Assembly (NCBI GenBank): GCA_025548565.1
Contig: JAJLPB010000007.1
Location: forward strand, 62,001 to 126,000
Origin: Rugamonas sp. A1-17
GTDB taxonomy: Bacteria > Pseudomonadota > Gammaproteobacteria > Burkholderiales > Burkholderiaceae_D
Reading direction: 5' to 3'
Length of the DNA stretch: 64,000 nt
In this document: positions 35,462-42,355 of the stretch, piece by piece
How positions within the stretch are numbered: position 1 is the first letter of the stretch
How the letters are laid out: every line of letters begins with the position of its first letter
Program-made: the position numbers and the translations under genes
Notes under the pieces: generated by a model
What the model was told of the DNA's origin: nothing
Database searches by the model: none
The model's input: the letters and a program-made list of their open reading frames with translations, nothing else

Positions 35462-36772
35462 ATGTCAAAGAAAAACGCAAAAAACGTCGTCGTCATCGGT
35501 ACCCAATGGGGCGATGAAGGTAAGGGCAAGATCGTCGACTGGTTGACCGATCATGCACAAGGTGTGGTCCGCTTCCAGGGCGGCCACAACGCCGGCCACA
35601 CGCTGGTCATCGGCGGCGTCAAGACCGCGCTGCAGCTGATCCCGTCGGGCATCATGCGCCCGGGCGTGGCCTGCTACATCGGCAACGGTGTGGTGGTGTC
35701 GGTGCCGGACGTGCTGCGCGAAATCGACAAGCTGGAAAAAGTCGGCGTCGAAGTCGCCTCGCGCCTGAAGGTGTCGGACGCCGCTCCGGTGATTCTGCCT
35801 TACCACTCGGCGCTGGACCTGGCCCGTGAAGCCAAGCGCGGCGAAGCCAAGATCGGCACCACCGGCAAGGGCATCGGCCCGGCCTACGAAGACAAGGTCG
35901 CGCGCCGCGCGATCCGCGTCGCCGACCTGCTGAACGAAAAACGCTTCGCTGAAAAACTGGCCGAGAACCTGGATTACCACAACTTCGTGCTGGAAAACTA
36001 CCTGAAGGCCCCTAAGGTCGACTATCAGAAGACGCTGGAAGACGCGCTGGCCTACGTGCCGCGCCTGCGTCCGATGGTGACCGACGTGTCGAGCGCGCTG
36101 TACGCCGCGCACAAGGCCGGCGCCAACCTGCTGTTCGAAGGCGCGCAGGGCTCGCTGCTGGACGTCGACCACGGCACCTATCCGTTCGTCACCTCGTCGA
36201 ACTGCGTGGCCGGCAATGCCGCCGCCGGCGCCGGCGTCGGTCCGAACATGCTGCACTACATCATGGGCATCACCAAGGCCTACACCACCCGCGTCGGCTC
36301 CGGCCCGTTCCCTTCGGAACTGCCTACCGATGCAGGCGTCGGCCATCACCTGGCGCAAGTGGGCCACGAATTCGGCACCGTGACGGGCCGCGCCCGCCGC
36401 TGCGGCTGGTTCGACGCGGCGCTGCTGCGCCGTTCGGTGCAGATCAACGGCGTGACGGGCATGTGCCTGACCAAGCTGGACGTCCTGGACGGCCTGGAAT
36501 CGCTGAAGCTGTGCACCGGCTACACCATCGACGGCGTGGCCGTGGACATCTTCCCGTCCGGCGCTGAAGAAGCCGCCCGTTGCGTGCCGGTGTACGAAGA
36601 AATGCCGGGTTGGACCGAAAGCACCGTGGGCGCCAAGTCGCTGGCGGCGCTGCCGGCCACCGCCCGCGCTTACATCAAACGTATCGAAGAGTTGGTCGGC
36701 GTGCCGGTCGACATGGTTTCGACCGGTCCGGATCGTGAAGAAACGATCGTGCTGCGTCATCCATTCGAGTAA
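35462..36772 (+). CDS. purA: Adenylosuccinate synthetase
   Basis: Catalyses GTP-dependent ligation of IMP and aspartate, the first step from IMP to AMP. The P-loop GTQWGDEGKGKIVDWL is at the N-terminus, followed by FQGGHNAGHT (catalytic His) and later TRVGSGPFPSEL. The ATG at 35462 is chosen over a GTG three bases upstream. The length of 436 is close to the usual ~430. Follows hisZ at 4 bp and precedes the phosphoribosyltransferase gene by 16 bp; all three may be one operon. Confidence 0.96.
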   Translation: MSKKNAKNVVVIGTQWGDEGKGKIVDWLTDHAQGVVRFQGGHNAGHTLVIGGVKTALQLIPSGIMRPGVACYIGNGVVVSVPDVLREIDKLEKVGVEVASRLKVSDAAPVILPYHSALDLAREAKRGEAKIGTTGKGIGPAYEDKVARRAIRVADLLNEKRFAEKLAENLDYHNFVLENYLKAPKVDYQKTLEDALAYVPRLRPMVTDVSSALYAAHKAGANLLFEGAQGSLLDVDHGTYPFVTSSNCVAGNAAAGAGVGPNMLHYIMGITKAYTTRVGSGPFPSELPTDAGVGHHLAQVGHEFGTVTGRARRCGWFDAALLRRSVQINGVTGMCLTKLDVLDGLESLKLCTGYTIDGVAVDIFPSGAEEAARCVPVYEEMPGWTESTVGAKSLAALPATARAYIKRIEELVGVPVDMVSTGPDREETIVLRHPFE

Positions 36773-36788
36773 AAAATAGGAATCAGTC

Positions 36789-37337
36789 ATGACGACGACC
36801 CCACAAAGCAATGAAAAACACCTCTGGGTCACCTGGGATGAATACCACCGCCTGATCGAGCGCCTGGCGCTCAAGGTGCACGAGTCCGGCTGGAAGTTCG
36901 ACCAGGTGCTGTGCCTGGCGCGCGGCGGCGTGCGTCCCGGCGACGTGTTCTCGCGCATCTTCGACGTGCCGCTGGCGATTTTGTCGACCAGCTCGTACCG
37001 CGAGGAAGCCGGCACCGTGCGCGGCGACCTGGACATCGCCAAATACATGACGATGACCAAGGGCCCGCTGAGCGGCCGCATCCTGCTGGTCGACGACCTG
37101 GCCGATTCGGGCGTCACGCTGGTCAAGGTGATGAAGCACCTGAAGGACAACTTCGAAGGCGTGACCGAAGTGCGTTCGGCGGTGATCTGGACCAAGGGCA
37201 GCTCGGTGTTCAAGCCGGACTACCAGATGGAAGAACTGCCGCACAATCCATGGATCCACCAGCCGTTCGAGGACTACGACGGCATCCGCCCGCACCAGCT
37301 GGCAGCCTGGATCAAGAAGGGCGAGAGCGGCAACTAA
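36789..37337 (+). CDS. Purine-type phosphoribosyltransferase
   Basis: A type I phosphoribosyltransferase of 182 residues. The PRPP-binding signature is ILLVDDLADSGVTL, preceded by the flexible-loop SSYREEAG and the early LARGGVRPGD. It is most like Gpt/Hpt-type hypoxanthine or xanthine phosphoribosyltransferases, which fits its place next to purA, but the base cannot be told by eye. A strong terminator follows. Confidence 0.85.
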   Translation: MTTTPQSNEKHLWVTWDEYHRLIERLALKVHESGWKFDQVLCLARGGVRPGDVFSRIFDVPLAILSTSSYREEAGTVRGDLDIAKYMTMTKGPLSGRILLVDDLADSGVTLVKVMKHLKDNFEGVTEVRSAVIWTKGSSVFKPDYQMEELPHNPWIHQPFEDYDGIRPHQLAAWIKKGESGN

Positions 37338-37359
37338 GTCGTTTCGTTGCTCTGCAGAA

Positions 37360-37385
37360 AAAGCGGCCGCTGGCCGCTTTTTTAT
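37360..37385 (+). terminator. Terminator after the phosphoribosyltransferase gene
   Basis: AAAGCGGCC (37360-37368) and GGCCGCTTT (37372-37380) form a 9-bp stem with a 3-nt loop, followed by TTTA. With the T residues in the stem's 3' arm, a run of six T ends the hairpin. Confidence 0.85.
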
Positions 37386-37581
37386 TTGTCGGACATGGAC
37401 AACGAATAAATACTCTATTGCAACTAAAGTTGCAAATTCGTTCTCTTACATGTGTAAAAAGAAATGCAAATAGGATATTTTGTGTTAAGATCACTTCTAT
37501 TATGGAAGTGGCGGCACTGCAATTGATCTGCGGCCGGTCCGACAGGCCGCACGTTCGGCGCTCGTTTAATAGGAAAACTCG
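37386..37581 (+). promoter_or_regulatory. AT-rich leader with inverted repeats before the tandem PEP-CTERM genes
   Basis: The region contains an 8-bp inverted repeat TTGCAACT-AA-AGTTGCAA (37418-37435), a TTACA/TGTAA repeat (37446-37457) and a candidate -10 TATTAT (37498-37503) without a clear -35. A GC-rich hairpin GCGGCC/GGCCGC (37530-37535 and 37545-37550) sits in the probable 5' leader. The region is markedly more AT-rich than its surroundings. The inverted repeats could be regulator sites. Confidence 0.4.
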
Positions 37582-38247
37582 ATGAAACTGAAAAATATTG
37601 CTGTTGCTGCTCTTTGCATCGCGGCTGGCGCGGTCTCCGCACCGGCGCTGGCCAACACGGTTAGCTACGACATCACCAGCGTTGCCGCTGGCACCCAAAC
37701 CAACATCCTCACCCTGTTGAACATCAAGCAGTTCGACTCCCTGCTGGGCACCCTGACCGGTATCGAAATCGATTACGGTTCGCACCTGAGCGGCCAGGTC
37801 ACCGTCTCCAACACCAGCCTGAAGAAAGACAAGAGCGCCGTCTTCACGCTGACGTCGACGATGTCGCTGACCGGTCCTGCCGGCCTGAATCTGGGTGGCG
37901 ACACGAAGACGCTGTTCAGCTCCTCGGTGACCGCAGTGAAGAACACCTCCAACGTCATCGGCAAGACCGGCACCGCCGACCTGAGCAGCAGCACGCTGTT
38001 GAGCACCGCTAATTTCGGCCAATTCACCGGCACCGGCAATGTTGGCGCGACGCTGTCGATTTCGGCACAGGGCGACGTGTCCGGCCAGGTGATCGACAAC
38101 ACGTTCACGACCTGGGCGAATGGCGCGGGCACGGTAACTTACACCTACAACGCGGCTCCGGTGCCTGAGCCGGAAACCTACGGCATGCTGCTGTTGGGTA
38201 TGGGTGTTGTGGCATTTGCGGCCAAGCGTAAATCGCGCGCCGCTTAA
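37582..38247 (+). CDS. PEP-CTERM protein with choice-of-anchor E-like body
   Basis: A 221-residue exported protein. The signal peptide ends near ALANT (residue ~25), and the beta-rich body carries FDSLLGTLTGIEIDYGSHLS. The C-terminus is a PEP-CTERM signal: VPEPETYGMLLLGMG, hydrophobic helix, then AKRKSRAA. The body matches the choice-of-anchor E type of domain, found with alternative surface-sorting signals. Function is unknown; such proteins go with exosortase and exopolysaccharide. It is a paralogue of the next gene, 42 bp away. Confidence 0.85.
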   Translation: MKLKNIAVAALCIAAGAVSAPALANTVSYDITSVAAGTQTNILTLLNIKQFDSLLGTLTGIEIDYGSHLSGQVTVSNTSLKKDKSAVFTLTSTMSLTGPAGLNLGGDTKTLFSSSVTAVKNTSNVIGKTGTADLSSSTLLSTANFGQFTGTGNVGATLSISAQGDVSGQVIDNTFTTWANGAGTVTYTYNAAPVPEPETYGMLLLGMGVVAFAAKRKSRAA

Positions 38248-38289
38248 GCTTAACATTCGAACCTAATGACAACGAATTCCGAAATGACC

Positions 38290-38949
38290 ATGAAAAAACT
38301 GACCCAAACTATTTTCGCCGCAGCCGCCATGACCGTGGCACTGGGCGCCAGCGCAGCGACCGTTGTGCAACCGACCATCACGTCGAACACCGCATTCAAT
38401 GTTGAGGATAACGACGGCGACCTGCATTTCGCCAAGTTCGACTCGTCGCTGGGCGCCCTGACGTCGGTCAAGTTTGAACTGTTCAACACCCTGAGCGGCT
38501 CGATCGAAGTCACCAACAATGCCGTCAGCGGCATCGCCAGCGACTTCACCGTGAAGGCCGGCGGCCAGATCGACGGCGACCTGCTGGGTAACACTGTTTC
38601 GGCGATCGGCTCGGTCACCAAGACCTTCAACCTGAATCCAGGTCAGACCGGCCAGGTCACGCTGTCGCCATGGACCGAAAGCGGTTCCGTGGTTCTGCTG
38701 TCGTCGAACACCGATCTGAGCGCCTTCATCGGCGGCGACCAGTTCCATGCCATGCTGACCGGCTGGTCCACCCAGGTGACTTCGGGCAGCGGCAACGCCT
38801 CCTACAAGCCACGTATTTTCCTGGACGGCTACGCTCAAGTGACCTACACCTACGAAACCGCACCAGTTCCTGAACCAGAAACCTACGCCATGCTGCTGGC
38901 CGGCCTGGGCCTGATGGGTGTGGTGGCACGCCGCCGCAAATCGGCCTAA
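38290..38949 (+). CDS. PEP-CTERM protein, paralogue of the preceding gene
   Basis: A protein of 219 residues counted from the ATG at 38290 (MKKLTQTIFAAAAMTV, signal peptide ending GASAA). Two further in-frame ATGs at 38266 and 38284 lie upstream. The body contains FDSSLGALTSVKFELFNTLS, matching the neighbour's segment. The C-terminus is VPEPETYAMLLAGLG, hydrophobic helix, then RRRKSA. The pair probably arose by duplication and shares the promoter region of the first gene. A strong terminator follows. Confidence 0.85.
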   Translation: MKKLTQTIFAAAAMTVALGASAATVVQPTITSNTAFNVEDNDGDLHFAKFDSSLGALTSVKFELFNTLSGSIEVTNNAVSGIASDFTVKAGGQIDGDLLGNTVSAIGSVTKTFNLNPGQTGQVTLSPWTESGSVVLLSSNTDLSAFIGGDQFHAMLTGWSTQVTSGSGNASYKPRIFLDGYAQVTYTYETAPVPEPETYAMLLAGLGLMGVVARRRKSA

Positions 38950-38973
38950 GCTGTATCTGGTGGTACACTGCAA

Positions 38974-38999
38974 ACGGGAGCTTCGGCTCCCGTTTTTTG
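38974..38999 (+). terminator. Terminator after the tandem PEP-CTERM genes
   Basis: ACGGGAGC (38974-38981), a stable TTCG loop and GCTCCCGT (38986-38993) are followed by six T. This is a textbook intrinsic terminator. Confidence 0.92.
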
Positions 39000-39018
39000 T
39001 TTTTGATTCCGAGATGCC

Positions 39019-39615
39019 ATGACCCAGAATTTTTTCCAGACCTTCATCCTGCTGCTGTTGGTGACCGACCCGTTCGGCAATGTGCCGCTGTTCGCCAGCG
39101 TGCTCAACCCGGTGCCGGTGGCGCGCCGCTCGCGCATCGTCATCCGCGAATGCGGCATCGCCTTCGTGCTGCTGCTGGTCTTCATGTTCTTCGGCCGTCA
39201 CTTCCTCACCGCGCTGCAGTTGTCCGAAGTATCGCTGCGCATCGGCGGCAGCGTGATCCTGCTGCTGATCTCGATCCGCATGATCTTCCCGCACCCTGAC
39301 GGCGTGCTGGGCCGCACCGAAGGCGGCGAACCCTTCATTGTGCCGCTGGCGATTCCCGCGCTGGCCGGACCGTCGGCGCTGGCCACGGTGCTGCTGTTTT
39401 CGCGCGAGAGCACCGGCGAGGTGCTGGTCCACGTGGCCGCGCTGGCGGCCGTGGGCGTGGTGTGGCTGGCGGTGTTCCTCAGCGCCGAGCGCCTGCAGAA
39501 GGTGCTGGGCCCTCAGGTGATGACCGCCTTCGAACGCCTGATGGGCCTGATCTTGACCGCGATGTCGATCGAGATGCTGCTGGGCGGCATACGCGAGTTC
39601 GTCAAGACGCTCTAA
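39019..39615 (+). CDS. MarC-family (UPF0056) integral membrane protein
   Basis: A 198-residue protein with six hydrophobic segments and the family landmarks LVTDPFGNVPLF near the N-terminus and PLAIPALAGPSALATVLL in the middle. MarC proteins are inner-membrane proteins of unknown activity; an early link to multiple antibiotic resistance was not upheld. The stop codon overlaps the stop codon of the convergent peptidase gene. Confidence 0.9.
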   Translation: MTQNFFQTFILLLLVTDPFGNVPLFASVLNPVPVARRSRIVIRECGIAFVLLLVFMFFGRHFLTALQLSEVSLRIGGSVILLLISIRMIFPHPDGVLGRTEGGEPFIVPLAIPALAGPSALATVLLFSRESTGEVLVHVAALAAVGVVWLAVFLSAERLQKVLGPQVMTAFERLMGLILTAMSIEMLLGGIREFVKTL

Positions 39616-41099
39616 GGCTTGGCGGCGCGGCCGCGCAGGTCGGCCGCGACTGTGTCCAGCAGGCGCCAGGCGCGTTCGCGGTCGCTTTCGCCTTCGGCCG
39701 GCAGGACGGGCAGGTCGGGCTTGACGCCGGCCACCTCGTCGCTGCCATCGGCCCGCAGGCGCACGCAGTTGGGGACGCGGTAGCGCAGATGCGAGTGCGG
39801 CAGCACCGCCGGCGGCGCGTCGGTCATGAAGCCGCAGCCGTCGCCTGCGCTGGCGCGGCCGACGATGCGCGCGCCGGCCGCGTCCTGCATCAGCGCGGAA
39901 AACATCTCCGCCGACGATCCCGTGCCACCGTCGGTCAGCACGTACACCGGCCCGTTCCACGCGCCGCGCAGATCGTCCACTTCGGCCGCCCAGTAGATGC
40001 TGGAGGCGACCTTCAGGTTGCCGAACGCCTTGGGCGGCAGATAGCTGGCTTGCCCGCTGGCGTAGCCGGCGTCGATCAGGCGGCTGCAGCCGTTGGGTTG
40101 CCATGGGCGCTGCTCGTTCCAGGCCCAAGACAGGTCGCAGCCGCGCGCCGCGATGCCAGCCTTGCGCGCCTCGAACGCGGCGATCGACTGCTCCAGCATG
40201 GCCTGCGCTTCAGGCGGCGCGTCCTGTTCCTTTTGCGCCTGGCGCAGACCGTCCAGCTGTTCATCGAAATACATGGCCGCCAACGGCGCTGCGCTCATCA
40301 TCAGCCGCGCCGAATGCACATCGCGCCCGGTGAACATGCGTACCGCCCAGTCGCCGCTGTCGTTGCCGCCGGGGTTGCCGCCGACATCGACGATGACCGC
40401 CGCCACCTTCTGCTCGCGGAAGTGCCGCAGTTGCGTCGCCAGTGTGCGCAGCCAGGCCGCGTTGGCGGCCTCCTTGACCGGCTTCACATCGGCCTCGCTC
40501 ATCGTGCCCCTGGCCTGCCGCTCCGACCATGCCTGCTCGCAGGCGGCGGGGGAGGCGTCCTGCGGGCGGAAGCGGGCGATGCGCACCACGCCGAACCGTG
40601 TGCCGTCCGGTGCCGCGACCACGCCGGCGCGGAAGGCACGCTTCAGGCCGTCGGCCTCCAGCACGGTGCCCGGCAGGCTCTCGAACGGCAGCGAAAACGC
40701 CGCGCCGCGCGCCGGCCCGTAACCCAGCGCGGCGCAGGCCTGCGTGGCGTTAAGACGGGAGTAATCGACCTTGGGCAGCACCAGCGGCTGCGCGATCTTA
40801 GGCTGCAGTACGGCGCCGGCGTTGGAGAAGTGGCCATCGTGGAAGCCGCTGACGAAAGCCGATAGCGCGGCCTTGGCCATGGACTCGTCCTCGGCGGTCT
40901 CCAGCAGGCGGCGGGTGCGCTTGTCGAGCGCCGGCAGGTCCACGCCGCCCTGGGGCGAGGCAAACCATGCCAGGTTGGCGTAGCGCTGCTCCAGCGCCGT
41001 CTTCAGCGCCGTGTAGTCGTCCAGCCAGTCCTTGCGTTCGAAGGCGCAGGCGCTGGTGGATGCTGCCAGCAGCAGGGCGGTGGCTAACAAAGTCTTCAT
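39612..41099 (-). CDS. S41-family (C-terminal processing type) serine peptidase, exported
   Basis: A 495-residue protein with a signal peptide (ATALLLAASTSACA). The S41 landmarks are FHDGHF (residues 86-91) and VIVDVGGNPGGNDSG. The nucleophile region is TDGGTGSSAEMF, where S395 aligns with the catalytic serine. The general-base lysine of Ctp/Prc peptidases is not obvious after IVGRASAG, so a tricorn-type triad is possible. No PDZ domain is apparent. Extra cysteines suggest periplasmic disulfides. Its last codons overlap the end of the MarC gene. Substrate is unknown. Confidence 0.82.
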   Translation of the reverse strand: MKTLLATALLLAASTSACAFERKDWLDDYTALKTALEQRYANLAWFASPQGGVDLPALDKRTRRLLETAEDESMAKAALSAFVSGFHDGHFSNAGAVLQPKIAQPLVLPKVDYSRLNATQACAALGYGPARGAAFSLPFESLPGTVLEADGLKRAFRAGVVAAPDGTRFGVVRIARFRPQDASPAACEQAWSERQARGTMSEADVKPVKEAANAAWLRTLATQLRHFREQKVAAVIVDVGGNPGGNDSGDWAVRMFTGRDVHSARLMMSAAPLAAMYFDEQLDGLRQAQKEQDAPPEAQAMLEQSIAAFEARKAGIAARGCDLSWAWNEQRPWQPNGCSRLIDAGYASGQASYLPPKAFGNLKVASSIYWAAEVDDLRGAWNGPVYVLTDGGTGSSAEMFSALMQDAAGARIVGRASAGDGCGFMTDAPPAVLPHSHLRYRVPNCVRLRADGSDEVAGVKPDLPVLPAEGESDRERAWRLLDTVAADLRGRAAKP

Positions 41100-41161
41100 C
41101 TGCGGGATCCGGTTGTAAAAATACCAATCCTAACACCACTGAGCAATATTGCAAAAATCGC

Positions 41162-41191
41162 TTTACAGGCTCGACAAAAGGCGAGTAGACT
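41162..41191 (+). promoter_or_regulatory. Promoter candidate for lacI and the glycan operon
   Basis: TTTACA (41162-41167) and TAGACT (41186-41191) are separated by 18 bp. The predicted start lies at about 41198, just before the first operator (41204), so a bound repressor would block it. Both boxes deviate from consensus. Confidence 0.4.
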
Positions 41192-41203
41192 TTGCGACAT
41201 CAA

Positions 41204-41219
41204 ATGTAACCGGTTACAT
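41204..41219. promoter_or_regulatory. LacI-type operator O1
   Basis: ATGTAACCGGTTACAT is a perfect 16-bp palindrome with the central CG step typical of LacI/GalR-family operators. It lies directly downstream of the proposed promoter, 70-85 bp before the lacI start codon. An identical copy lies at 41256. Confidence 0.85.
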
Positions 41220-41228
41220 ATCGCTGAA

Positions 41229-41244
41229 ACGTAGCCGGTTTTCT
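41229..41244. promoter_or_regulatory. Degenerate third operator copy
   Basis: ACGTAGCCGGTTTTCT aligns with the palindrome at 11 of 16 positions and keeps the left half and centre. Its centre is 25 bp from O1 and 27 bp from O2, close to whole helical turns. It may be an auxiliary site or decayed repeat. Confidence 0.4.
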
Positions 41245-41255
41245 TTTTGATTGAA

Positions 41256-41271
41256 ATGTAACCGGTTACAT
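41256..41271. promoter_or_regulatory. LacI-type operator O2
   Basis: A second perfect copy of ATGTAACCGGTTACAT, extendable to 18 bp (41255-41272). It ends 17 bp before the lacI ATG and overlaps the position expected for the ribosome binding region. The centres of the two perfect sites are 52 bp apart, about five helical turns, which suits co-operative binding or looping. Confidence 0.85.
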
Positions 41272-41288
41272 TCCTCTAAGGGCACTCG

Positions 41289-42302
41289 ATGGCAATCACT
41301 ATCAAGGACGTGGCACAGGAAGCGGGCGTTTCCGTCGCATCCGTTTCGCGGGCGCTGAACGGCCATGCCAGCATCACCGACGACACCCGCAAGCACATCC
41401 TGGCCGTGGTCAAGCGCATGCGCTACATGCCGCACGTGGGCGCACGCAGCCTGACCACCAGCTTCACCAACACCATCGGCGTGCTGCTGCCGGACCTGTA
41501 CGGCGAATTCTTCTCGGAGATGATACGCGGCATAGACGGCGCCGCACGCCGCCGCGGCCTGCACCTGATGGTCTCCAGCCTGCACGGCGACGCCGACGAA
41601 GCGGCGCTGGCGATCCGCGCCATGCGCGGCCGCGTCGACGGCCTGCTGGTGATGTCGCCTCACGTCGACGCCGCCTTCCTGTCCGATAACCTGCCGGAAG
41701 ACCTGCCCATCGTATTGATGAACACCGCCGCCGGCGGCACCCAGTACCCCTCCATCTCGGTCGACAACTACAGCGGCGCGCACGCCATGGTGGCGCATCT
41801 GGTCGCGGGCGGGTATCGCCGCATCGCCTTCCTCGCCGGACCTGCGGGCAACTTCGAGGCGCAGGAGCGTTTGCGCGGCTACCGCGCCGCGCTGGCCGAG
41901 CTGGCGCCCGGCGCCGCCGAACGTGTCTACGAGGGCGACTTCTCCGAGCAGTCCGGCCAGGCGGTTGGCCAGGCGTTGCTGGAGATGGACACGGACCAGC
42001 GCCCCGACGCGCTGTTCGCCGCCAACGACATGATGGCCATCGGCGCGCTGCTGACGCTCAAGCAGGGCGGCCTGCAACTGCCGCGCGACATGGCCTTGGC
42101 CGGCTTCGATGATATTCCGATTGCGCGGTATGTCAGCCCGGCGCTGACAACCGTTCGAGTTCCGATTGCCGATCTGGGTGTGCGGGCGCTGGAAAGCCTG
42201 GTCGCCAAGATCGGCCAGCCGGGCAGCGTGCCCGCAAGCGCGCAGACGCTGGGCGCAGAGCTGGTGGCGCGCGCGTCGACAGGGGAGAGCACACCCACAT
42301 AA
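41289..42302 (+). CDS. LacI/GalR-family transcriptional regulator
   Basis: A 337-residue repressor. The N-terminal DNA-binding domain is TIKDVAQEAGVSVASVSRAL (4-23), with hinge PHVGARSLTT. The periplasmic-binding-protein-like effector domain follows (NTIGVLLPDLYGEFFSEMIR, FAANDMMAIGALL, GFDDIPIARYVSPALTTVR). It heads an 18-kb run of carbohydrate-uptake and glycosidase genes and is preceded by two perfect operator palindromes. It is therefore very likely an autoregulating repressor of the locus released by a sugar derived from the substrate. The effector is unknown. Confidence 0.93.
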   Translation: MAITIKDVAQEAGVSVASVSRALNGHASITDDTRKHILAVVKRMRYMPHVGARSLTTSFTNTIGVLLPDLYGEFFSEMIRGIDGAARRRGLHLMVSSLHGDADEAALAIRAMRGRVDGLLVMSPHVDAAFLSDNLPEDLPIVLMNTAAGGTQYPSISVDNYSGAHAMVAHLVAGGYRRIAFLAGPAGNFEAQERLRGYRAALAELAPGAAERVYEGDFSEQSGQAVGQALLEMDTDQRPDALFAANDMMAIGALLTLKQGGLQLPRDMALAGFDDIPIARYVSPALTTVRVPIADLGVRALESLVAKIGQPGSVPASAQTLGAELVARASTGESTPT

Positions 42303-42355
42303 ATCGCAGTTCCGCTTCATGCCTAGATTCACACAACAAAAATCAGGAGACAAAC

